Of a stretch of 64,000 bases of DNA, positions 34,618-43,896 are shown one piece after another. Where the stretch lies: NCBI GenBank assembly GCA_964522105.1, contig CAZFVA010000008.1:51814-115813 (forward strand), given 5' to 3'. The position numbers and the translations under genes are program-made. Origin of the DNA: JAGOFO01 sp964522105 (GTDB lineage: Bacteria; Myxococcota_A; UBA9042; DTJE01). Position 1 is the stretch's first letter. Each line of letters starts with the position of its first letter. The notes below the pieces were generated by a model. It was not told where the DNA came from. It did not search any database and saw nothing but the letters and a program-made list of their open reading frames with translations.

Positions 34618-35993
34618 CAGAAACCGAACCTGAGTGAAACGCCCGAATTCAAAAACCAGCCACCACCGCCGATCGACGGATACCCGGGATTGTAAGGATT
34701 AAGCGTTGATTTTGCATCAGTATTGTCAAGAACGGCACCGGCCATGAAGTGTGCATCAAGCTTGATTTTTGGCCCGCCCATCTTTGCCGCATCAAAACCA
34801 ATCCCGAACGACCCGGAAAACTGGTCACCACCAAGAAGATTGGTATCCCCGGACTGCACAGAAATCGGACTCTGGCTCCAGGACGCACCTGCCCTAAGGG
34901 CAAGACATGGAATTACAGAAAACTCGCCGCCGAGCCTGACTGCAACAGTGTCCCGCAGCCCTGCATCCGGCACCTCCGAAGAACTGATTAAATTTGTTCT
35001 TTCGGAATCAGGATATACGGCAACCTCCGGTGATGCCATTTTGAATCCGCTGTACATGTAGTAAACAATATCAGTGGACAGCGCGTACCTTTTGGCCTTC
35101 CATCCAACGCCGAACGAAATCTCGTTCGGAGTCCAGAAAGTGACCGCATTTATTGACAAAAAAATCGGATTCATACTGGCTGAAACAGTTGCATCAACCG
35201 GCAGGTCGATGGCAGTCTGGCCTGCACCACGAAACGAAAGCCCGAGAGTCAGCCCTTTGATTGGCTCGAAAAGCAGACCAACGTTGGGCGAAACGCTTAC
35301 CCCGACATCTATTTCAACCGAATTGGACGGTTGCGCACCGGCCAGATCAACCTTTACAGAACCACTTACCGTCGGAAGAATTGAAAAGCCGACACCGAGC
35401 ATCACCCACTTGTAACGCCCCGATATCGCTGCATTAAAAACCAGTCGACGATTGCGGGCCTCGTACTGCGGAAAGACAGGTTCAGTTGCGGGCAAAGCCT
35501 TTACCGAATAAAGCACATCAGCCGGTATCTGGACATGAAGACCCATGAAAAGATGCTTCCCGAGGTCCTTGCCCAGCGGAATCGGACCTGCCAGTCCGAC
35601 ATCAAAATACACCTGTGACCTGTCAAACCGCTTTGACGAAACAGGACTGATGATTCCGCTGTCTTTATCCAGGCTGTTGTAATTCGCGGTAAGCCAGGGC
35701 CGGTAGACCGATACGGCGCCCCCGAATTCCAGATTTTCCATAAGGCCGAGGGCAGCCGGATTGTAATAAGTTGCTTCGTACGAATCTGCCGTAGCCGTTC
35801 CGGTACCACCCATCGAAATATTTTTCGAACCGGCACCGAACAGATCAAGCGGGTTTGCCACGGCCTGCCCGGCAATAAGCCCTGATACCAGAATAAAAAT
35901 TCCGCACAAAACGGGATGAACATGGGCGCATGCGCCGACCCGCTTCACCACACCGCCCTGCGCCGACCTTTTGTTGAATTCAAAAAATTTCAT
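34617..35993 (-). CDS. OmpP1/FadL/TodX-type outer-membrane protein
   Basis: 458 residues with an N-terminal signal peptide ending 'AGQAVA-NP'. The mature N-terminus 'DLFGAGSKNISMGGTGTATADSYEATYYNPAALGLM' is the hallmark of OmpP1/FadL-family 14-strand barrels, which let hydrophobic compounds cross the outer membrane. Alternating beta strands run to the C-terminus, which ends in Phe ('GVSLRFGF'), as expected for BAM-assembled barrels. The substrate could be fatty acids or aromatic compounds. A minus-strand TATAAT lies about 35 nt upstream, without a clear -35 box. Confidence 0.88.
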   Translation of the reverse strand: MKFFEFNKRSAQGGVVKRVGACAHVHPVLCGIFILVSGLIAGQAVANPLDLFGAGSKNISMGGTGTATADSYEATYYNPAALGLMENLEFGGAVSVYRPWLTANYNSLDKDSGIISPVSSKRFDRSQVYFDVGLAGPIPLGKDLGKHLFMGLHVQIPADVLYSVKALPATEPVFPQYEARNRRLVFNAAISGRYKWVMLGVGFSILPTVSGSVKVDLAGAQPSNSVEIDVGVSVSPNVGLLFEPIKGLTLGLSFRGAGQTAIDLPVDATVSASMNPIFLSINAVTFWTPNEISFGVGWKAKRYALSTDIVYYMYSGFKMASPEVAVYPDSERTNLISSSEVPDAGLRDTVAVRLGGEFSVIPCLALRAGASWSQSPISVQSGDTNLLGGDQFSGSFGIGFDAAKMGGPKIKLDAHFMAGAVLDNTDAKSTLNPYNPGYPSIGGGGWFLNSGVSLRFGF

Positions 35994-36200
35994 GAATCAG
36001 TAACGTCATCCTGCAATAAAGCGGCGTCAGTATTATATAGATATTTCAGCCCCCGGCCACATCAGATCAATTCAGCCTGCGGACTGCACCCTGTTCAGGA
36101 TAATAAACGCGTTCTTCAAATTCCATTGCCCGGGGTCGGCTTTGCCGAAATACCTTAACGGCTTACAACAAATCAGTGCTGTTTCCAAATCACAAACCGC

Positions 36201-36206
36201 TATAAT
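36201..36206 (+). promoter_or_regulatory. Putative -10 box for the 912-residue lipoprotein gene
   Basis: A consensus TATAAT lies 33 nt before the ATG at 36239. No good -35 box is visible 16-18 nt upstream (GCTGTT), so it may need an activator. Confidence 0.4.
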
Positions 36207-36238
36207 GATTCCCGAAACTTGTCCCGCGGGGATTCCTG

Positions 36239-38977
36239 ATGAAAATGTCAAAAGCGATAGTTGGTGTGATTTTTTGTCTTGCGACGGTGATATCTGGATG
36301 TGACAGCGGCGGACTGCCTGGCGAAGGCCTTATTATCCGCGCCACGCTTGACGAAAGCAGCGTCGTGGCCGGCACCGTCGTCAACGTGACGTGCCAGACT
36401 TTTGACGGCGAAAAAGGAACCCCGACCACAGATGCGGTCGTCACGGTGACGCCGGCGGAAGGGACAACTGTTGATGGCGAAAAAATTCAGACGGCAACAG
36501 CCGGGGAATTTAAGGTCGAATGCCGGTCGGAATCCCTCACGGCAGCGGTATCAGAACCTGCCGACCTGATGGTGACGCCAGCAGGCGCAGCAAAAACCAG
36601 GGCATCCCTGAACCCCGAAAACGTCGCCGCAGGCGAACCATCAACCGTGACTTGCACAGTCGAAGATGCTTTTGGAAACGTGATCGAGGACACAACCTCG
36701 CAACCTGAAAAAAGTGATGACTTCCATGTTGATGGATACGAAGTCAGCACCGACGTGACTGGCGCTTACGAAGTCTTCTGCTCGGCACCGGACGGATTCC
36801 CGGACGTGGAAAAGATACCGGCAATCCTGCAGGTTACTCCAGGCCGCCCGGTCACCTTGACGATGACACTGACACCGGACAAGAAGAACTACAAAATCAA
36901 GGATGTTGTCACAATTAGCTGGATCGTCGTTGACGCCTACGGCAACCTGATTGACGACCTCCCGGCCGACATCCTGATTGCCCCCGAAGAAGGCCTGCCC
37001 TTGAAAGGCAACAAGGTTACCTTCGAGCAGGAAGGAAAATGGACTGTCACTGTCTCTCTGAAAGACTTTATCCTGTCGGACAGTCAGATAGTTTTCTGTG
37101 ACTGGTCGGCACCGGTACTTGTGATCGAATGGCCACCGCGTGGAACTTCAATTGACGGATCCCCGGAAGTCGAAGTCCGCGGAACTGTTGTGGACGCCGC
37201 GGGCAGCAATGTCACCGTCGATATCAACGGAAAAACGGCCAAAATGGCTCCGGGCGGCAAGTTTTCACTCCCGCTTACTTCCAGACACGGCCTTAACGGA
37301 CTCAAAATCACAGCAAAGGACTCGAAAGAGTTTGAAATCTGGACGACACGCGGCTTCTACTGGTCTGACACATGGACACCGATCGATGACGAAACATCGA
37401 TGGAAGACATAACTCGCGATGACGGCGCCATGCTTTTCCTTGGCCAGAAATTCCTTGATGACGGCGACCACGACCCGACCCGCCCCAATGATCTGGCAAC
37501 GATCCTTGAAGTGATTCTTTCCAGTAACGTTGGCGGCCTGCTCAATAACCTGCCGCCGTTCTCGATCCCGATTCCAAACATAATAAACCTGACGCTTTTC
37601 GGAATCGGACTTCAGGGCGACCTGGAAATAGGCGTTCAGGTAACTGACATTACGTTTGGCGAACCTTACGTGGCAATAACGACGCGCGATGGCGGCATCG
37701 CGACATCGGTCACGCTTGAGCCTGTTTCCGTCAGCCTTGAATTGAAATTCGTTCTGCACGCCCGGGCAATCGCCTTTGGAAACACTTATCAACTGCTTGA
37801 CCCGACGACCACGGCGGGATCCTACATGGAAATCGGCACGTTCGGCGTGGGACTGTCGCTTGATATTGAAAAACAGGCCGGTTCAGAGATTCAGGTTGAA
37901 GGAAAAGACTTTAATCTGGACATACTGGACATCCAGATCGACCCGATTTCCCGTCTTGAAATTGATCTGGGCGTAATTCCCGGACTCGGCATCAATCTGG
38001 GCAAGATCGATCTGACACGTCTGGTCGGCAACATTGACAATCTGCTGATGGATTTCCTGGTCGAACCGCTCATAAATTTCATAATTCCGCCAATCACAAA
38101 CCTGCTTGAACCCCTGATCACCGGCATAATCGGCGATGCCCTCAAGTCACTGATTGGAATGCTTGTGATTGACCAGGCAATTGATCTACCGGCGCTGTCC
38201 CCGACGTCGCCCCCTGCTTCGCTGGGCCTTCATCTTGCGCCATCCACAGTAATCTTTACCGAAGACGGAGGCACCGTCGGCCTGGAGCTCGGCTTCATGG
38301 CGGCTGATGAATCGGGTCATACGCCGATCGGCATCATCGGAAGCGCAACGGCCGATGCGACTCAGTCATTCAGCTTTGCAAAAGACCCCGGGGTTCAGGT
38401 CGGTCTTGATATCCAGACCGTCAACAGCCTGCTGTTCATGGTGTGGCGTTCCGGCTGGTTGAAAGGCCAGATCGACCTTTCATCACTGGTTGAAGGTATC
38501 GGTTTCGGGATCGGAAATCTGAAGATCACACCTGACATGTACCTGCCGCCAATCATCAACGACATTGGCATGCTCAGCGAAGATGGCATGCTGGGCCTTG
38601 AAATCGGCGATGCCTACCTGAAAGTTCAGGTCGACGTCCTTGGCAACCCGCAGTTCTTTGACCTGTGGCTGCAGATGGCCATCGAAGTCCAGATTGTCGC
38701 CGAAGGCAACGAAATCGGTGTGAAGCTTGGCAAGATTACTTTCTTCGAAGCTGAATTCGTTAACCTGGGCGATCTGGGAGACCTTTTCGGCATGTTCCTT
38801 CCATCGATACCTGACCTGATCAAGGGCCTCGAAAACCAGAAGTTGACGTTCCCGATTCCGGAAATCGACCTCGGTTCAATAATCCCCGGTCTTGGCGGCC
38901 CCGCTGTCGTTCAGCTTGGAAACGGGATTTCAGATGTGCGTGATGGAACGATAGTGTTCGGCGTAGATCTGCTGTAA
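36239..38977 (+). CDS. Very large lipoprotein with Ig-like domains and a hydrophobic beta-rich C-terminal half
   Basis: 912 residues. Lipobox 'VISGC' (Cys21). Residues ~30-290 hold three Ig-like repeats of similar design ('SVVAGTVVNVTCQTFDG', 'NVAAGEPSTVTCTVEDAFGN', 'KIKDVVTISWIVVDAYGN'), then a further beta domain with 'VEVRGTVVDAAGSNVTVDING'. From ~410 to the end there are long runs of Gly/Leu/Ile-rich segments with many Pro and Asp ('IPNIINLTLFGIGLQG', 'GLGINLGKIDL'). No family was recognised for that half; a lipid-binding or barrel-like fold is possible. It is convergent with the sigma-factor gene, with one base between the stops. Confidence 0.82.
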   Translation: MKMSKAIVGVIFCLATVISGCDSGGLPGEGLIIRATLDESSVVAGTVVNVTCQTFDGEKGTPTTDAVVTVTPAEGTTVDGEKIQTATAGEFKVECRSESLTAAVSEPADLMVTPAGAAKTRASLNPENVAAGEPSTVTCTVEDAFGNVIEDTTSQPEKSDDFHVDGYEVSTDVTGAYEVFCSAPDGFPDVEKIPAILQVTPGRPVTLTMTLTPDKKNYKIKDVVTISWIVVDAYGNLIDDLPADILIAPEEGLPLKGNKVTFEQEGKWTVTVSLKDFILSDSQIVFCDWSAPVLVIEWPPRGTSIDGSPEVEVRGTVVDAAGSNVTVDINGKTAKMAPGGKFSLPLTSRHGLNGLKITAKDSKEFEIWTTRGFYWSDTWTPIDDETSMEDITRDDGAMLFLGQKFLDDGDHDPTRPNDLATILEVILSSNVGGLLNNLPPFSIPIPNIINLTLFGIGLQGDLEIGVQVTDITFGEPYVAITTRDGGIATSVTLEPVSVSLELKFVLHARAIAFGNTYQLLDPTTTAGSYMEIGTFGVGLSLDIEKQAGSEIQVEGKDFNLDILDIQIDPISRLEIDLGVIPGLGINLGKIDLTRLVGNIDNLLMDFLVEPLINFIIPPITNLLEPLITGIIGDALKSLIGMLVIDQAIDLPALSPTSPPASLGLHLAPSTVIFTEDGGTVGLELGFMAADESGHTPIGIIGSATADATQSFSFAKDPGVQVGLDIQTVNSLLFMVWRSGWLKGQIDLSSLVEGIGFGIGNLKITPDMYLPPIINDIGMLSEDGMLGLEIGDAYLKVQVDVLGNPQFFDLWLQMAIEVQIVAEGNEIGVKLGKITFFEAEFVNLGDLGDLFGMFLPSIPDLIKGLENQKLTFPIPEIDLGSIIPGLGGPAVVQLGNGISDVRDGTIVFGVDLL

Positions 38978-38978
38978 T

Positions 38979-39617
38979 TCACGTTGCAAGCGACGACATG
39001 ATATCTTCAAAATCCGCTGACTGATGATTGCCGCGTTCAACAATGTTCGGACCACACGCTGAATCCACAAACAATTCACGAAGATTGACCAGGGCGCGCC
39101 TTTCAACCCGAACCACAGTAGCCGGACTGATTCCAAGCACCGCCCCGACCTGACGCACCGTCTTGCCGTCAAAGAATCTCATTTTGATAACGTTTGCTTC
39201 GACTTCGTCCAGCCCGTCCAGAAGCCCCTTACCAAGGAACCGCTTGAACCGCAGAATCATGACCCCGGATTCCATCGAACACGGCTTTTCAAATCCGACC
39301 GGCACACCGGCCTGCGGCAATTCGTCGGTCGGCGCCTCACGGGCTTTTCTGGCCAGCGTTCTGACGTGATCCATCATGGCCCCTGCTGCACGCCTGGAAC
39401 CGAAAGTGCTCAGCGAGCAACCACGATCCGGGTCAAAGCGACCGGCAGCCTCCAGGAGCCCGACGAAACCCTGCTGAGCCATATCTTCCCGGTCAGGCTC
39501 GGTCCACGCATTCCGGCGGAACTTCCGGGCAATTCTGGTAACAAGTGGAATCAGCGACGACACCGAATTGTCACGCACCTCACCGAAAGAACTGAGCGCA
39601 TTTTCTGTTGTGTTCAT
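38979..39617 (-). CDS. Sigma-70 family RNA polymerase sigma factor (sigma28/sigmaB-like)
   Basis: 212 residues from the ATG at 39617, with a strong AGGAGG. Region 2 is clear: 'LVTRIARKFRR' then 'DREDMAQQGFVGLLEAAGRFDPDRGCSLSTFGSRRAAGAMMDHVR', the layout of the FliA/WhiG/SigB group. Region 4 is 'LDEVEANVIKMRFFDGKTVRQVGAVLGISPATVVRVERRALVNLRE' with its helix-turn-helix. The middle (region 3) is shortened, and there is no anti-sigma gene beside it. No flagellar genes are nearby, so a stress or developmental regulon is as likely as motility. Its leader holds an intrinsic terminator. Confidence 0.88.
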   Translation of the reverse strand: MNTTENALSSFGEVRDNSVSSLIPLVTRIARKFRRNAWTEPDREDMAQQGFVGLLEAAGRFDPDRGCSLSTFGSRRAAGAMMDHVRTLARKAREAPTDELPQAGVPVGFEKPCSMESGVMILRFKRFLGKGLLDGLDEVEANVIKMRFFDGKTVRQVGAVLGISPATVVRVERRALVNLRELFVDSACGPNIVERGNHQSADFEDIMSSLAT

Positions 39618-39985
39618 GAAGAACCTCCTGAAAGCCAAAAAAACAACGTCCACGCCAGATGTGTATTTCAAGTTGTGTGCCGGAATGTGAGTCGAAGGTG
39701 AAACAAACAGCCGAAATCTTCGAACAGCCCGAACATTAACGATATTTTTTAGATTCAGTCCGGTTTAAGTCCGCCTGAAAAGCCTGGATAGCTTCGAAAA
39801 AAGGGGCATCCAGCCCCCACCTCCGGAGTCACCGGTCACCATCGAAGGCAAAATTGCTACCTGTCGATTTCCTTTACATTTTTTTTACTGCGGTTTCTGG
39901 ATATGGTGTCTGCAAAACGCTATCATTGCCTCCGCTTTACTTTCGGCAATTTCAACAGAAACACTATTTTGTAAGAGGCTGATGC
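39618..39985. other. 368-nt non-coding region between divergent sigma-factor and lipoprotein genes
   Basis: No credible reading frame on either strand. It contains the minus-strand terminator at 39797-39817, several A/T runs and, towards the lipoprotein gene, weak -10-like boxes (TATCAT, TATTTT) without a convincing -35. The region is long compared with most gaps in this window and probably carries regulatory signals for both genes. Confidence 0.5.
39797..39817 (-). terminator. Intrinsic terminator in the sigma-factor leader
   Basis: On the minus strand GGGGC-TGGAT-GCCCC is followed directly by six T residues: a textbook Rho-independent terminator. No minus-strand gene ends here; the first downstream gene is the sigma factor, starting ~180 nt further on. 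It can therefore act as an attenuator in the sigma leader, or end a small antisense RNA. Confidence 0.55.
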
Positions 39986-41539
39986 ATGTTCAAAAGACTT
40001 TTGTTCACATTGCTTGTGGCGTTCATCTTCGCCGGTTGTGATTCAGGGACCACCCCCGCCCTTGACACCGTCAATTCCGACGTTTCCGAAACCGACGTCC
40101 TGGACCCGCTTGACGATGTTGCCATTGCTGACGGCGCCGTGTGCGTCCCGGGCAGCAGTAGATGCTCAGGCGCCAATTTCCTGGTCTGCAACAGGGACGG
40201 ATCAAATTTTGACGTCACGACCTGCCCGTCAGGTTCAGAATGCGACTCCAAGAAAGGTTGCATCATCGCAGTATGCAAACCCATGTCATCGCAGTGCGAT
40301 GCGGACGGCAACGTCCAGGTCTGTCTGGCAGACGGTTCAGACTGGTCGGAAGCAGTTTCATGCCCGACTGATCAGACCTGCATCGCCGGTGGATGTATGT
40401 CTGCCAATTGTATCCCGGGTGCGGCTCAGTGCGTCGGCAACACTCTTGTGGAATGCAGCGGCGATCCGGCTTCCTGGCAGGAAAAAGTCTGTGGTGACAA
40501 GGCAATCTGCTTCAAAGGCGACTGCATCGAGTGTACCACCGGGGAACAGTGCGAGCCCGGGTTCGCGTGCGTTGATGGTCACTGTGCGGCCGTTCCGCTT
40601 GCCATCATCACAACCGATCTTCCGGAAGGCCAGATCAAGATTGCATATGAAGTGACCGTTGAAGCCCAGGGCGGAGTATCGCCCTACACATGGACGATTG
40701 CATCAGGTGCCCTGCCTGGCGGTCTGACGATGTCCGAGGATGGAAAGATCAGCGGAACCCCGACAGTTGCCGGAACATACACGATTACGGTGGCCGTTCT
40801 TGATCAGGCCGATACGACCGTTCAGAAGCCTTTCGAAATCGTCATTCACGAAGAAGGGCTGAGCATCATTTCGAAGTCCCCGCTTCCGAATGCCGAAGAA
40901 GGTACGCCTTACGAATTCCAGTTCCAGGCGCTGGGCGGCGTTCCGCCCTACGGCTGGATGATTATCAGCGGCGAGCTGCCGACCGGACTGTCAATCGGCT
41001 CGAACGGACTGCTTTCCGGAACCCCGGAAGCGCATGGCGACTTCACGTTCACCGTCCGCGCAATCGATGTTGGCGAGCCGCTGTCATATGACACCAGGGA
41101 ATTCACCCTGACAGTCAAGATCGCCCCGCTGGTAATCTACAAAGCTGAAGGCCAGCAGGAGATCAATCTTTTCCTTACCAGGGCCATAATTCTGCCCGTT
41201 ATCATAACCGGTATCGGGATCCCCTACAGTGCCCAGCTCCTTGCCAAAGGCGGCGTGAAACCATACGTCTGGGCCGAATCTGAAATGACTTCACTTCTGC
41301 AGATGCTGATTCCAAAATCCGGTGTTCCTGCCGGTCTCACTCTCAGCTCCGACGGCAAAATCAGCGGCTCGGTAACCGATGTAGACGCTGCTGTTAAGCT
41401 GGATCTCAGTATGATTGGCATGAACTACGTGCTTGAAGGATTCTTCTTCTTCGCAGAAGTCACCGATGCCCAGAGCCCGGCCGACAAAGACTCCGCAATC
41501 TTCCTGATTCCGACAGTTCCGATAGATATTGGTCTCTGA
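39986..41539 (+). CDS. Lipoprotein with cysteine-rich modules and putative-Ig (He_PIG) repeats
   Basis: 517 residues. Lipobox 'FIFAGC' (Cys18), Asp/Val spacer, then residues ~50-205 with repeating cysteine motifs (CVPGSSRCSG, CKPMSSQCDADG, CIPGAAQCVG), about four similar modules of ~40 residues. Two clear He_PIG-like repeats follow: 'GGVSPYTWTIASGALPGGLTMSEDGKISGTPTVAGTYTITV' and 'GGVPPYGWMIISGELPTGLSIGSNGLLSGTPEAHGDFTFTV', plus a third diverged copy. These Ig-like folds occur in surface and adhesive proteins. Function unknown. It is convergent with ddl, with 8 nt between stops. Confidence 0.85.
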   Translation: MFKRLLFTLLVAFIFAGCDSGTTPALDTVNSDVSETDVLDPLDDVAIADGAVCVPGSSRCSGANFLVCNRDGSNFDVTTCPSGSECDSKKGCIIAVCKPMSSQCDADGNVQVCLADGSDWSEAVSCPTDQTCIAGGCMSANCIPGAAQCVGNTLVECSGDPASWQEKVCGDKAICFKGDCIECTTGEQCEPGFACVDGHCAAVPLAIITTDLPEGQIKIAYEVTVEAQGGVSPYTWTIASGALPGGLTMSEDGKISGTPTVAGTYTITVAVLDQADTTVQKPFEIVIHEEGLSIISKSPLPNAEEGTPYEFQFQALGGVPPYGWMIISGELPTGLSIGSNGLLSGTPEAHGDFTFTVRAIDVGEPLSYDTREFTLTVKIAPLVIYKAEGQQEINLFLTRAIILPVIITGIGIPYSAQLLAKGGVKPYVWAESEMTSLLQMLIPKSGVPAGLTLSSDGKISGSVTDVDAAVKLDLSMIGMNYVLEGFFFFAEVTDAQSPADKDSAIFLIPTVPIDIGL

Positions 41540-41547
41540 TTAACGCA

Positions 41548-42570
41548 CTATTTCAAAGCATTTCTGATTAAAACATCAAGCAGTTGCGGATAGGACATTC
41601 CTGCGGCGGCCGCAGATTTTGGAAGCAACGAAAACTCGGTCATACCGGGCAGAGTGTTTGTCTCGAGAGCCCAGACCGCTTCTTTGCCATTATCATCAAT
41701 TCCCGCAATAAAGTCGGTTCTTGAATATCCTGACAGCATGAGCGCACGATGGGCCGCAATCGCGTTTGCAGACATCATGGCGGCCATTGAAGCGACTACC
41801 TGTGCAGGACATATTTCATCGGCGGCCTTCGGGTCGTATTTGGTCTTGAAATCAAAAAAGGCCGCCTTCTTGACGACAATCTCAATTATAGGCAAGGCCG
41901 CCAAAATCCCGGTTTCCGGATCTTCAAGAACCGGAACCGAAAATTCACGACCTTTGTGGAATCTTTCAAACAACACCATGTCCGAGTGCGTTCTGACTTC
42001 CGCAAGGGCGGCATCGAAGTCTGCTTCGCTGCGCACAACTGCAACCCCGACGCTTGAGCCCTGTCTGGTCGCCTTAATTACTACCGGAAAGCCTGTTCGG
42101 TTAAGCGCCGCATCCAGAAGGTCCCGGCGGTCAAGTTCATCGCCCTGCAGCATTACCGCGTCCGGAGTTGGAATTCCCGAAGCCAGATAAACGGCCTTTG
42201 TCGCCCACTTGTCGATACCGACCGCCGACCCTATTGAATCCGCACCGGCATACGGCAGGCCCATAAGATCGCACAGCGACTGAATTCTGCCGTCTTCACC
42301 CCACGTACCGTGAAGCCCGATCAACACGCAGTCCGGCGCAAGATCATGAAGGACTGTTACAGCTTCATGAAAGGGGTACCACACCGTCTCGACGTCAATC
42401 GAATCGACTTCAGGAAACCTGAAACGGCCGTCGCGCCCTATGACGACCGGAATCGCCTGGTATCCGGCCCCGGGCAGATTTTTGACAATCGCCTTCCCGG
42501 TCATCATCGAAATGTCGTGTTCGGCTGACATCCCGCCAAACAGAACTGCGACCTTAAGGTGTTTTTTCAT
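41548..42570 (-). CDS. ddl: D-alanine--D-alanine ligase
   Basis: 340 residues, ATP-grasp fold. N-terminal 'VLFGGMSAEHDISMMTG' is the Ddl signature 1; 'GLHGTWGEDGRIQSLCDLMGLPYAG' covers substrate binding; 'PVVIKATRQGSSVGVAVV' is the ATP-binding segment with the flexible loop; 'ALETNTLPGMTEFSLLPKSAAAAGM' is signature 2 with the metal-binding Glu/Asn. It makes D-Ala-D-Ala for the peptidoglycan stem in the cytoplasm. It is 27 nt downstream of hutI and probably shares its transcript, a link with no obvious metabolic reason. Confidence 0.93.
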   Translation of the reverse strand: MKKHLKVAVLFGGMSAEHDISMMTGKAIVKNLPGAGYQAIPVVIGRDGRFRFPEVDSIDVETVWYPFHEAVTVLHDLAPDCVLIGLHGTWGEDGRIQSLCDLMGLPYAGADSIGSAVGIDKWATKAVYLASGIPTPDAVMLQGDELDRRDLLDAALNRTGFPVVIKATRQGSSVGVAVVRSEADFDAALAEVRTHSDMVLFERFHKGREFSVPVLEDPETGILAALPIIEIVVKKAAFFDFKTKYDPKAADEICPAQVVASMAAMMSANAIAAHRALMLSGYSRTDFIAGIDDNGKEAVWALETNTLPGMTEFSLLPKSAAAAGMSYPQLLDVLIRNALK

Positions 42571-42597
42571 ATCTGTACCCCCGGTTACCTGTGCACA

Positions 42598-43857
42598 TCA
42601 GGCAAGGATCGTAACTTCACCGGACGAAGACCTTTCCACAACTGGAAGACCGGCCTTCAAGACCATGGCGACATGATTGCCGCCATAGTTATAAAACGGC
42701 TCGCGGAAATCGCTGCAATGCCACATAACCAGGTCAGCCGGTGCGCCCGGCACCAGCGTTCCGTAAGTTGGCGGCAACCCCACGGCAGCCGCTGCATTAA
42801 CCGTAATCCCCCGCCACGCCTCAATCGCGCTCATGCCCATGAAACTCATGCCGAACGTTCCCATCAGGCACAGATTGCCGGTAACCGATGACCCGGGATT
42901 AAAGTCGGTCGACAGGGCAATCTTCAGGCCACGGTCAATATATCTGCGGGCAGATGGATATGCATGATTACACAGGCTGACAGGACAGCCCGGCAGAAGG
43001 ACACCGACAACACCGGCTGCCACCATCGCATCAATATCAGCATCGGTCGCGTGGTCCAGATGGTCTGCCGACACCGCGCCCAGACGCGCAGCCAGAGCCG
43101 CAGCACCGGACGCCGACAACTGTTCCGCATGAACCTTCAACTTCATGCCGTGGCGCGACGCGGCCACCAGAATTCGTTCGCTGTCTTCCACGCTGAAAGC
43201 GACCTTTTCGCAGAAAACATCGCAGAATAAGGCCAGACGCCGTCTGGCAACCTCTGGAATCCACTGATTAATAATTGATTCAACGTGGGCCTGCCTGTCG
43301 CCTGCGGCTTCGGGCGGGTAAGCGTGCGCGCCAAGGAACGTCGGCACGATATCCAGACACGTTCGCTGACCAAGCAGACTGATTACTTCAAGTATTTTTA
43401 TCTCATGTTCAAGCGACAGCCCGTATCCAGATTTGATTTCAAGCGTCGTCACACCTGACGTCAGAAAAGACATGGCCCGCGACAGCGCAAGATTATAGAG
43501 CTCTGAAACCGATGAATTTCTGACGGCATTTACGGTGTTCAGGATACCGCCGCCGCGCCGGGCGATCGTCTCGTAACTGACTCCGGTCGCGCGGGCCTCG
43601 TATTCATCGGCACGCTGCCCGGCAAACACAAGGTGAGTGTGGCACTCGACAAGACCTGGCGAAACAAGCCTGCCGCCAGCATCAATCACGACGGCATCTG
43701 CAATGATCGAGCGATCAAGTTCGGCTTCCGGACCGCTCCAGACTACAAGGCCATCAGCAATGACAACGGCAGCGTCATAAATGATCCCGTGGTCGGCACC
43801 ACCGGCCATCGAAAGCAGAGTTCCGATATTCTTTATCAGCATTCTGCCGTGACTCAT
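42598..43857 (-). CDS. hutI: Imidazolonepropionase
   Basis: 419 residues, amidohydrolase superfamily. 'GLVECHTHLVFAGQRADEYEARATG' has the HxH metal site and family-specific Arg/Glu; 'TLEIKSGYGLSLEHEIKILE', 'VHAEQLSASGAAALAARLGAVSADHLDHA' and 'ALSTDFNPGSSVTGNLCL' fit HutI closely. It converts imidazolone-5-propionate to N-formimidoyl-glutamate in histidine breakdown. No hutH, hutU or hutG/F is seen in the window, so the other steps must be elsewhere or the enzyme has another use. 27 nt separate it from ddl. Confidence 0.93.
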   Translation of the reverse strand: MSHGRMLIKNIGTLLSMAGGADHGIIYDAAVVIADGLVVWSGPEAELDRSIIADAVVIDAGGRLVSPGLVECHTHLVFAGQRADEYEARATGVSYETIARRGGGILNTVNAVRNSSVSELYNLALSRAMSFLTSGVTTLEIKSGYGLSLEHEIKILEVISLLGQRTCLDIVPTFLGAHAYPPEAAGDRQAHVESIINQWIPEVARRRLALFCDVFCEKVAFSVEDSERILVAASRHGMKLKVHAEQLSASGAAALAARLGAVSADHLDHATDADIDAMVAAGVVGVLLPGCPVSLCNHAYPSARRYIDRGLKIALSTDFNPGSSVTGNLCLMGTFGMSFMGMSAIEAWRGITVNAAAAVGLPPTYGTLVPGAPADLVMWHCSDFREPFYNYGGNHVAMVLKAGLPVVERSSSGEVTILA

Positions 43858-43896
43858 ATCTGCTGGCCCCCGGGCTGGATGAAGTAATGCGAACGG

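Noticed and set aside
42598..43857. Histidine-utilisation operon
   Set aside because: Only hutI is present; neighbours are ddl and an exported DUF4332 protein.
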